From: Patiria miniata
Lineage: Eukaryota; Echinodermata; Asteroidea; Valvatida; Asterinidae
Length of the DNA: 64,000 bases
Direction: 5' to 3'
Assembly (NCBI RefSeq): GCF_015706575.1
Contig: NW_024037062.1
Location: forward strand, 7,436,811 to 7,500,810
This document shows, piece by piece, positions 12,801-24,800 of the stretch. How positions within the stretch are numbered: the stretch's first letter is position 1; the number at the start of each line of letters is the position of its first letter. The notes under the pieces are model-generated. The model did no database searches, was not told where the DNA came from, and saw only the letters and a program-made list of their open reading frames with translations. A program made the translations under genes and the position numbers.

Positions 12801-15800
12801 TCTCATGCATGTGGTCACTCAATGGGCCGGATTGACCCCATTCATGGGCATTACAGGGTAATCCTATATGATAGCACTGCCCGACTCTCTTCACCAGCCT
12901 ACAACCAGTCAAAGTGACAATCAGTCAGTCAGTCAGTCAGTTAGTCAATTAAGTCAGAATGGCTATTCACTGGAAGTCGTCCCATGCATCTGGTCTACAC
13001 AGTGGGCCGGATTTAGCTCATCCAAGGTGTTACAGGGTCATCCTATATGATAGCACTGCTTGGTTCTCTTTACCAGTCCATAACCAGTCTTAGTGCAAGT
13101 CAGTCAGTCAACCGGGAGTCAGTCAGTCAGTCCAGTCGGTCAATTAATTCAGAATGGCTATTAACTGGAAGTCTTTCTATGCATCTGGTCTGCCCAATGG
13201 GCCGGATTTAGCCCATCCAAGGTGTTACAGGGTCATCCTATATGATAGCACTGCTTGGTTCTCTTTACCAGTCCATAACCAGTCTTAGTGCAAGTCAGTC
13301 AGTCAACCGGGGAGTCAGTCAGCCCAGTCGGTCAATTAATTCAGAATGGCTTTTCACTGGAAGTCTTTCTATGCATCTGGTCTGCCCAATGGGCCGGATT
13401 TAGCCCATCCTAGGTGTTATAGGGTCATCATATATGATAGCACTGCCCGGCTGTCTTCACCACTCTACAACCAGTCTTAGTGAAAGTCAGTCAGTCAGCC
13501 GGGGAGTCAGTCAGTGAGTCAGTCCAGTCAGTCAATTAATTCAGAATTTCTATTCACTGGAAGTCTTTTCATGCATCTAGTCAACACAATGGGTCGGATT
13601 GAGCCCATTCATTGGTGTTACAGGGTCATCCTATATGATAGCACTGCCGGGCTCTCTTCGCCAGGTTACAACCAGTAAGTTAGTCAGTCATTAAGTCAAG
13701 AGAACTCTAGGCTGGCTTTCTGGGACAGCAAAACCTTGAAAAATAAAGTACCGGTACACAACATACATATGCAAAAAATTGCATTTGATTGGGCGTTTCA
13801 AAATAAACTTCATAAATTTTCCTTTGTTGATCTTTTTTGTCTGTTCCCCTTAGGTTACTAAGAGCAATGGAGATCCCTGTGCAGAGTGTAAGGAGATAGT
13901 TATGGACTTGTTAGATATTCTCAACAATCAAACAGTGCAAGTACGTCTGCTGGATATGTCTATTATATATGTAGCACTCTACTGTTAGCCTTGTACTGCT
14001 CAAAACCGCTCTGCCTTTCCCTGTACTGCCCCAGACCACCCTGCCTATTACTCCCAGTACTGCCCCAGACCACCCTGCCTGTTACTCCCTGCATGTACTG
14101 CCCCCAAGCTGCCCTGCCTGTTACTCCCTGTACTGCCCCAAACCACCTTGCCTGTTACTCCCTGTACTGCCCCAAACCACCTTGCCTGTTACTCCCTGTA
14201 CTGCCCCAAACCACCTTGCCTGTTACTCCCTGTACTGCCCCAAACCACCTTGCCTGTTACTCCCTGTACTGCCGAAACCACCCTGCCTGTTACTCCCTGT
14301 ACTGCCCCAAACCACTCTGCCTGTTACTCCCTGCACTGCCCCTAACCACCCTGCCTGTTACTCCCTGTACTTCCCAAACCACCCTGCCTGTTACTCCCTG
14401 TACTGCCCAAACCACCATGCCCGTTACTCCCTGTACCACCTCAAACCACCCTGCCTGTTACTCCCTGTACTGCCCCCAACCATCCTGCCTGTTACTCCCT
14501 GTGCTGCCCAAATCACCCTGCCTGTTACTCCCTGTACCACCTCAAACCACCCTGCCTGTTACTCCCTGTACCACCTCAAACCACCCTGCCTGTTACTCCC
14601 TGTACTGCCCCACACCACCCTGCCTGTTACTCCATGTACTGCCCCAAACCACCCTGCCTGTTACTCCCTGTACTTCCCAAACCACCCTGCCTGTTACTCC
14701 CTGTGCTGCCCAAACCACCCTGCCTGTTACTCCCTGTACCACCTCAAACCACCCTGCCTGTTACTCCCTGTACCACCTCAAACCACCCTGCCTGTTACTC
14801 CCTGTATTGCCCAAACCACCCTGCCTGTTACTCCCTGTGTTGCCCCAAACCACCCTGCCTGTTACTGCCTGTTACTCTCTGTGTTGCCCCAAACCACCAT
14901 GCCTGTTATATCCTGTACTGCCCAGAACTGCCAAAGCACTATTCGGTGAATGAATACAGTGTCATACAATGTAATACAGTTGTTAATGGGTTAAACCCAT
15001 ATAGTCTTGATAGTACTTGTATAAGTAGATGTCCTGCATGTGCATTGCACTTACATTCACCTGGCATGACTGGGGCTGGAAATAGTACCTCAAGATTAGC
15101 TCCTGGGCTACAAACTATGCAACACAAGTGCTTGTAAGTGAGGCTGCTGGTGGTACCATACTAAACTGCTAAAACCGAAAATGACAATTTTTTCCCCACT
15201 ACAGAAAGATATATTCAACAAGGCCATCGCTGTCTGTGTCGCTCTAGGCGGTTCCACAGCTACCTGTACTGGAGTGATTAACAACTATGGTCCCGTCGTT
15301 CTGAGCATCCTCACAAATGAACTGGTGAGTCACTGTTGAGTTTTGAGTTTCAGTAGAGTTTTTGAGTATTGAGTTGTAGAGTGCCTTGAATTTTGGGGGC
15401 TACTGTTATCAAAGATGTCAAAATCTATGATCCACTCACCCTGAGTATGATCGCTCAGTTGAGTGGCTGACAAATTTTGAGTTTCTGTTGAGTTTTTGAG
15501 TTCTGAGCTTTTGAGTATTGAGTTTTTTGTGTCTCTTGAGTTTTGATGGCTCCTTTGTTATTTGGCTACACGTACTGAAGGCATCTACAACTATGGTCAA
15601 CTCATACCGAGCATGATCACAAGTGCCCTGGTGAGTGGCCATCGAGTTTCGAGTTTCTGTTGAGTTTTTGAGCATCTGTTGAGTGTTAGAGTTGACTTTT
15701 TAATGGCGTTGGTTATTAGGTAGCAAAAAAGATGTTGAGTGTTGGTTGAGTTTGTTTTAGAATCAATTGCACTTTTGAGTGTCGGTTGAGTTCTTGAATG

Positions 15801-18800
15801 TTTATTGGGCTCCTAAAGGGCCTGTCTCATTATATGTGCTCTCATAGGAGACCTTACGGTGACAAAAAAAATATTTAATAGATTTAACAATCGCAGCGAG
15901 GACACAAGACAATGACAATTTTCCGTCTGAAGTGGCCAGAAAAAGCTCAAGCTACACTCATACTGTGCTCATCAGGCGCTTACGATGCACTCAACTCGCT
16001 CTCTATGCACCCCTGTCAAGCCCAATTACTCCATCTAGTCGCTGCCGCTGCGCTGTCACTGCGCTCACACTATGCTCTGCTCGCTGTTGATATGTCCTAG
16101 TAGCTCACGTCACGCTCTCTCTATCTGACCAAAATATGCTCAGGTGATATCACTTGTGCTGTATAAATACCACGACAAAACAGTCAATCTGCAGTCCAGT
16201 TTAAAATTTATACTACAAGTACATCACAATCGAGTTACTTTCTCATGGAGACTATACATCGACTGCCTTGCGCCTAGGCTGCCTCAATGCCACTTCAATG
16301 TCACACGATTGACGCTGGCACAGCGCCTGAGTTGTATCATCACGGCGCCCTGGCCAGAGCGCAGAGGTGTTGCGATTGTTTTGAGCATGTTCAAAAACTT
16401 TAGCGCTCATCGGGGACCATTAAGACCCTCTGGCGCCCATCTGGCGACCTATGTAGTTGTCGCTGCGATCTAGTAGTTGTTGTTGCGCCCCAGCCATTTT
16501 TCAAGGACGCAGTGACAGCGCATATATGATCACAGACAGTGTGACAGGGCCTTCAGTGTCTCTTCATATTTGAGTGTCTTCAGTTTTTAAAATCGGTTTA
16601 TAGTGCAGTTCAGAGTCTCTTTGGCAGTTGGAATGGCCCTTGAGTTTATGAGTATTTGTTAAGAGTGTCTATTTGTGTCTTGAATTGTGGAGTCTGTTGA
16701 GTTTGTTTCTTTTGAGTCCTTGGGTTTCTGTAGAGTTAATCAGTTTTTTGGGTGTTTAAGTTTTAGACAAAAGTGTTTCTTCTGATAACTGTCTTCACAG
16801 ACACCGTCTCTGTGCACCATGATACAACTATGCACCTCAAGTGTGGAGCATGTCCAGCCCAAACCAGCCGCCAAGGCCGTTATGGTAAGATGAAAAAGTT
16901 GTAGTGTTTTTATCACAAAATGTTATTGTTTTTTTTCGGCAACTCGCCGAAACGGCCTTTGTTTTCGTTAAGTTTTTGTTTTTCTTCCTTGTCAGCCAAG
17001 TTCCCATAGCGTTTGTACACATTTTCATCGTGCCTGGCACTTTGGGGCACAAAAATAAATCTGATTACCTTGATACTTGGCATACACTTAGACCAACACC
17101 TGCAGTTGTGTGCTGAATATTGAGGACATCATGACATCGTCACGAGTAACGTGCATATTTTCAAGGCCTATATCTCCAGAACTACAGGTCCGATTGGGTT
17201 GAAACTTGATGTGTACATGTACATACACCAGGATGTGTTATAGATGAAAATTGAAGTGACGTCATGATGACAGCCACATGTTTGTCCACAAACACCTAGT
17301 TTGTGATTATTCCACTGTGGGAGTTCCCCAGTTAGACAGATTTATCATGTTGATTAGAAGTTACAGACTTGCACTCTTATTACTGAAGGGTGTAGTACAG
17401 ATGATTTTGCTTTATATTGGTTTAAGTAATATTCATAAATACCTTAAACAGTTTACCGTGCATTCCCATTGGTTGAGAGCCCGGCACGTGGCTGGTCTTA
17501 AACGGTTGATAAAACACCAGCTGGCTGGTCTTAAACAGTTTTCCAGTGTCACGTGAAATTTGGACTCCTATGAAATCCAGTGCCTTTTACCGTCTTATTG
17601 ATGGAACGTTCACAATCCAGCGTTTTATTGGTTGAACGTTCACAATCCTCACATAGGCATGTGCAATACTGCCAGTGAGTCAGTATTTCATAGTCCTAAA
17701 TTCACAATGCACTCACCACAGCTGCATCTGCGTGTCATCGCGCAGTACGCAAACGTGAGCGCCAATCTCCAAAAAAGGAGATGTTTATGTCTTACTCGTG
17801 AGCAGGACACTCCATTATATAGCTACATGTAGAGGGTGTTTCGAGAAAAAAAAAGTGAAACTGTTTTACAAGATTGTTGGAAACTTTTAATTTTTAACTT
17901 GTTTTGATTTTAGATTTTGTTTTGATTTTGAAAAGGTGCCGGTATTTGTGAATGGGAATAAATATGTGCTTGGTTGGTATTAAACACTACGTTTAAGACT
18001 GGTGGGAGTCTGGGATGCGTATAATTACCTTCGACTTTGATTCGGGTATTAATCAGCATTCCAGACTCCAACCAGTCTTAAACATGATATAGTTAAAGTT
18101 AAGTTTTCGAGTTGGTTTTTCTGTCGAAGAAGCAACATTACAGAGTACAGAAAGCAGGGCTAAAGATGGCTCGACCTCTTTTAGCACCCATCATGCAAGG
18201 CTTCAATGAACTGATGGGCCATCAATCCCCTGCTGCCATTTTTATCGGCTTAGGTGCTATTTCTTCTTCCCGTGCTAGGTGCCCCCATCAGACGGTAACG
18301 TCTGCACGGAATGCAAGCAGATGATTGCGGACATAAAGGACATCCTGAGCAACACCACTGTACAGGTACATGCAAAACACTCATTATGACTGAGATAGAC
18401 TGTCCGTCTTATCTTTGAGATTCACCGAGCGAAATAGAATTTTTTAAGCCGCCCTCAGGTTGATGACAAAGAACAGTTGGCTATAAAGCACAGGCGATAT
18501 CAAAATTTTCGAGAATATTCGATATATATTGATTATCCCAGGTAAAGGTATGTAGCCCTATGAAAATCTAGGATATGAAAGCCTGATTCATAAGCTTTCT
18601 TTTAGTACAAGAATCATTCAAAGCACTCATGTAATTTCCAAGTTACCGAATTTTAAACACAAACACCGTTTTAAAGTTCTGTCCACGGACCACAAAAAGG
18701 TATGCGTAAAACGAAAACTATTCACACATCCCTATGTGTTTTGTTTTGGTTTTGTTGAAAGAACACTTACCTTCTTGTGATCCGTGGACAGAACTTTAAA

Positions 18801-21800
18801 ACGGTGGTTGTGTTTAAAATTCCGTAACCTGAAAAGTACTTGAGTGATTTGAATGATTCTTGTACTAAAAGAAAGCCTATGAATTAGGCTTCTGTATCCT
18901 AGATTTTGAAAGTACTACATGCAGAACTTAACTAAAACAATGGTTCCAACATTTTGGTTTCGCTTTTTTGACTCACCCTGTACATGAAAAAAACCAGTAC
19001 TTTTATGTTGGCAAAGCAACTTTCAGTTTTTGGTAAACTTCTACTTTTTTTTTTTTTTCAGAACAATCTATTCAGTACACTGACTAAAGTCTGCGTGGCC
19101 CTTGGCATTCCTTCTGATACCTGCAGTGAAGACATCATGCAGTATGGCCCTGTCGTAGTACAATTCATCACTGCAGAGCTGGTAATTTGTTGACAACATA
19201 CCAATGGTCTTACAAATGTTGAGCTTTCCAGCCCTGCCTTTGCAGTAAAGTGGAACGTCGCTATACCGAACACCGCTATACCGAACATCCGGCTATACCG
19301 AACTTCAGCACAATTGCAGAATACCCTGCCACTCAATCTATCCACCTCGTAGCCGGCTACGGAGTCACGGTTGATTGCCCTCAATAAACCTTCTCAGCAC
19401 TACTTGTATGTACTATGCGTCATGCTCCACTGCACTCCCACTCTGTATCCGCGTAGCCGGCAACAGGGTAGTTGGTTTGGACTTAAAAAAAATTCAGCAA
19501 CTCTCATTCCTTTTGTGTTGCTTCGTTCTCAAATAATGGACCCCCACTCAGTATCCGCATGGCTGGCAATGGACTTGAATTGATTCTTTTCCAGTGATTC
19601 CAACCACGTAGCCAGTGATTTTAGGGGTGTATTCCGAGTGGCGGGGTATTCTGCAATTACTCCCCGAACGTCAGCCTTGGCTCAAAACGTACCAAATATT
19701 GTTGTTGGAAATGTCAACAGAAGAGCGACAAATGGCTATTATTTCCCCAACAAATAGTAGGAAAAAGTCACCCATGTAAGCTCAAAAACTGTGTAATTAC
19801 ATGATTCAATAGTCAGGCATTTATGAAGTCGTCTTGCACTAACTACCAGGGTGTACTTGGTAAAGTTCTGCTACGGAATTGAAAATAAAAATGGCCACGT
19901 TTGGCGATTCCGCACGTGGTTTGTAAATGCAACTACACAATAACAATGATCAAAAGAGGGCGCCACTAATGTGTGAAAATCGCTATACCGAACGATCGCT
20001 ATTACGAACAATTTCTGTGGGTTCCACGATGTTCGTTATAGCGATGTTCGACTGTACTACTTTGTCAAGGTTAAGCCCCAGTTACACATTTACGGTTTGG
20101 AGCTACGGATCTCCCCGGTTTGAAATTCGTGGTAAACCGTGAGAGTACCGTATTGATCCTTGGTACATCCATGGTTATCTGTCATCTTCCTTGGGTATTC
20201 GTGAAGGTCGTTCGGAAGTTTTAAACTGTGGTGAAACGTCATGAAATCAATGCGTTGTGCAACCGTGGGACATCTGTAGGACAACCGCACTGATTTGTAG
20301 TGTTATGTGTGGCTATTCGTACATTTTCGTGGAGATTCCAAGCTAATTCGTGGTAGAAATCTCTACGAATTCGCTACGAATGTCCTGCGGATATGCCCGG
20401 ATGTGCTAGGGTTCTGCTAAGGTCGTACTACGAATATCCACGCTTTATTTGTAGGAGAACCTTGGCCATCCGTGGCCCAATCGTAGACAACCGTGGCGTT
20501 AACATCATTATTCTTAGAAATATCATTGATATTCTCCACCAGTCCATCGATATTCTTGACAAACCAACGTGTACTCGTAAAAAAACAAACCGTAGGACAG
20601 TTGTGGCTATTGGTCCTGAAACCGTAGTTCATTCTTAGAAATTGATTTCTCCAAATCTTGGTAAACTGTATTTATGCGTAGCTCCAAACCGTAAATGTGT
20701 GACTGGGGCTTTATTTTCATCAACTCGTTGACATCGGTAGCAAAGATCAAACTACTAGCTGCGAGCATTTACGGTAAGATAAGAACCAGTTCCAATGCAC
20801 AGTCCTAAAACTAACAGATTGACAAAGTGGTATTGCAAAGATATGGCTGTTCAGCTCAACACTTGTGAAAACATTGATCAGTTGGTAGATGTCTAGTATT
20901 GTCATTCCCGAGGTAATGGGTTCGATTCCTGCTCCCGGAATTTTTTTGTGTCGCCCAAAAAAAGTTTTGGGAGACATTAATAACCAGTCCTAAGAGCTAC
21001 TGGTGGGGAACTGTATACAAAGGGAACAAAGGTGCCGACTTGTACTCCACAATTTTTCCTTTGAAAAATCGTACCCTAGAAGTGAATTCTAAAGAAAAGG
21101 GATAAAGGGACCGCGATACAAGGGGTCGTATCATAAGTCCGTCGCCTCATAAGTCCGACGCCTCGTAAGTCCGAAATTTCGGACTTATGAGGCATGAATT
21201 CCGCCTCATTGGTCCATCGCCTCTTAAGTCTGAGGCCTCATAAGTCCGACAATGAGGCGTCGGAGTTATGAGGCTTTCGACTTACATGTATGTGGCGTCG
21301 GACCTATGATGCTGAATTTATGCCTCATAAGTCTGACACCTCATAAGTCTGACGCCTCATATGACTGACGCCTCATAAATCTGACTCCTCATAAGTCCGA
21401 CGCCTCATAAGTCCGACGCCTCATTAGTCCGACGCCTCATTAGTCCTGATGTATGTTAAAGTTTTTTGGAATTGCTCTTATTTCCTAAATATTCGCCAGA
21501 ATTTTGTAAAACTTGGACACAAGGGTCATTGAGTAGCAAAGATAATGCGGGATATATTTCAGGTCAAAGGTCATAGGTCAAAAGTCAACTGATGTTAGTG
21601 ATGCAATTCACATTGTGAATGCTTTCATGGATTTTGATGAAAACTTAAGATGCGGTGACCCTTGGGTGGGAAGATGCAATTTTGCATGGGATGACTGAGG
21701 TCAAAGGTCATGTTTGGGTCATTGTTCAAATACGCTTCAAATGTTTCTTTGTCTACGTGGCCACATCATCCATTAGTACAACATTCAGTATCATTGCTAC

Positions 21801-24800
21801 GCTGATGACATTCAGTATTGTTCTGTTGATCCATCTCAAGTCAATGTGCAGTCTGCTGTTGCTAGGTAAGAAGCCTGCATTGATGAAATCAAAGCTTGGA
21901 TGAAGGTTAATAGCCTCAAACTGAATGACAAGAAGTCTGAGTTCATGGTACATGTATGCGGCTCCAGATGGCAGCTCACCAAGTTTGACATCCCCAGCCT
22001 TCGCATTGGGTTACTCGCATCCAGCCTTCTACTAGTTGCCGTAACCTTGGCGTCATAATTGACTCACCCATGTCACACATCCACCAGGTCTCATCGGTAT
22101 GCAAATTTGCCCATTTTCATCTCTGCAATCTTGGACTCATTTGTAACTATCTCACCCACACAGCTCCGGAGCGACTGGTTCATGCACTTATAACATCATG
22201 CTTAGACGTCTGTAACTCACTCCCATTTGGCCTACCTCTGCCCCTCGTCGACAGGTTCTGTCTTCAAAGTGCCACAGCTCGTCTTGTGTCACTGTCCAAA
22301 TGCATATAACACCGGTATTGGAATCACTCCACTGGCTACATATCATGACCGCATCACTTTCAAGATTGTCCTTCTCGTCTTCAGCACAATCCATGGACCC
22401 TCACCAGATACATGGCAGATCTCATCCAGCAGTGCAGACCATCATGCAGCCTTCGTTTAGCCTCAACACTACAGCTGGTTGTCTCCCGGACACGCCGCTC
22501 GTGGGGGATCGTTCATTCTCACAAGCCACTTCCAATACTCTTGAACAATCTTCCACTTGAATTACGACAGTGTTCTTCATTGCAATCATTCATCATCATC
22601 ATCATCGTCTAGCGATCGCAACCGAGATCTCGTTCACAACGCCACGCCATGTGTCTTTATCCCTCATTATGTACGGAAGGTCTTCAATTTCACATTGGGT
22701 GCCTCTGCCAATCACATCAATCTAGGCCAAGTTCGCGCAAGGACTATAGTTGACCAATGGTTAACTAACGTTTGCCTGAACTCTGTCTAGTCGACGGTGG
22801 TTGACTACGCTAGTCGACTATTTGGAACCAGCCTAATGGGGTTGGTTGCTTCGCTGGTAACCAATAGCCGAGCGCATTCATAACGCAAGCAGAGAGCCAG
22901 GATCCAGAAGTTTTGCGATGACAATTTGACCAGCTTTTGACAAGAGACGTTCGCACGTTGCTATCAGTGCGCAGGTGTAAGGTACGTCACAAATCAACCA
23001 CTAGTTGACTGATGGTCCTTGCCCAAACTTGGCCCTAGTTAAAGGGTCTTCGTCCTCCATTAGGGCATGGAAGTCTCCAACATAATACATCAGATACATG
23101 TATGACCTGGTTTACAGCACGGTAGCAGTGGCCAGCAAAGCGAACTCGTCATTGAGCAACAATAGCAGAGATAGGTGGAATGTCTCTGCAATCATTCAAG
23201 TCATCCCTTAAGACATATTTTGTTCACCTCACTTTTATCAGTTTGATACATTTTTTGCTGTGTACAATGTAAATCATAACTGTTTATTGATGCATTAATG
23301 CGTCAGGAGCATCTCACCTGGTTGTTGAAAACTGCACACAATTTGACTTTTTTAATTACACAAAACATATGGGGATCAACCGCAGAAAATGGCGACACAT
23401 GGGATTCGCGGATCACTTGTCTTTCTTCATTCTCTCATGTTTGGAAGCCCTGAAAGGATTGTGTAAACATTTATTTTGGTGACTCTTCAGGATGGCACTG
23501 TTCTGTGCCCAGAACTGCAACTCTGTGCACCGGGAGTCATGGCCAAGTTGATTGATGCTGTTTCGGCCTTCAGGAAGGTATGTATGTAAAAGTGGACGTT
23601 TGAGTCGGTTTCAATCCTAATGTAAATTTACAACATTTGAAGCTGGCACTTGGAGCAGTGGAACTCTAAAGAAATCGCAGCGGCAACAAAGATCCAACTG
23701 TATCAAACCCCGTTTCTCTCTCTATTGATGTACGGGTATGGAAATTGGACCCTAAATAAAAGTACCGTCGAGAAGAGATTCCTACGGTAGTCTTCAAAAT
23801 GACATGCATAAGGAAAGTAATGGACGTCAGAAGACGGGACAAAATCAGAAACACCACCATCAGAAAATCTCTAGGACTACCCGTCAAACAAGACATTATA
23901 GAACGCATCACACAAAAACGTCTTTGTTATTATAGACACATGATAAAAATGAACCCTCAAAGACTTTCATATATAACATTTAATGGCATGGTGTACGGAG
24001 ACCGGTAAATAGGAATGCCAGCAAAGAGGTGGTTAGATGGCTTAAAGACAGATATCAAGAACTTGAACTGAACATCACTGTTAGAAGCAAGCAGAACAGC
24101 ACTTATGTAGAGGATGGCATTACTCAACTAGGTTGGAGTGGACACCATAAAGTATAGTAAAGAAGCTTGACGTGGCCTGAATTTAGCCCTTTATACTCAT
24201 TCAACTTTGGTACATGTATAAGGAACATTAGAAGCTGAGTTTAGCCCAACTGCGGTTATTATTTTTTTTCATTCAACTTTTGAGACTAAGCTTTTTTTTA
24301 AGGTTCGCTAAACGGCAAAACAGATATTTTTTTTGGGTCTTGAGAAAGACCCTGCTTGTTTCAAAATGCCAGGCCCTCTATCTTTTTTGATTTGTATGTT
24401 TCAGGTCAATCCAGTCAGTACAGCAGTTTGCAGCAGTTTTATTCATTTTTCAATATTATGTTGCAGTTGAACTAGATTTTTTAAGCTTTGTCACGTGGTG
24501 GTCGGTCTGTCGTTCTGTCTGTCTGTCCCCGAAAATTGACCAAAATAAGCCCCCTAAGTTGACCAAAAATAATTGACCAAAAATTATTGACTAAATACCA
24601 TGCCGTTGTCATAAAATACACTCTTGCTGACGGTTTTCGGAACACCGATTTTGTTTTAATCGATGTGCATGCACATTTATTTTGCGTATGTTTGTCCCCA
24701 AAATTGAATAAAATAAGCCCCCTAAGTTTTCAATAAAATATAAGTACATGTGTACCAACGTTTATTTTTCAAAAAAAGCAAACAAAATAAATCAAATACT

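Larger units (their letters stand above)
15325..15800 (+). repeat. TTGAGTTT tandem repeat starting at the exon 8 donor
   Basis: Loose tandem copies of 'gttgagttttgagtttctg' start within 10 bp of the donor gtgagt. They carry two exon-B remnants. Similar TGAGTTT sequence resumes at about 16560-16770. Confidence 0.75.

Noticed and set aside
22557-22790. Short open frames over the LINE end and the 310-bp MITE
   Set aside because: They cross element boundaries and carry (ATC)n translation; not genes.
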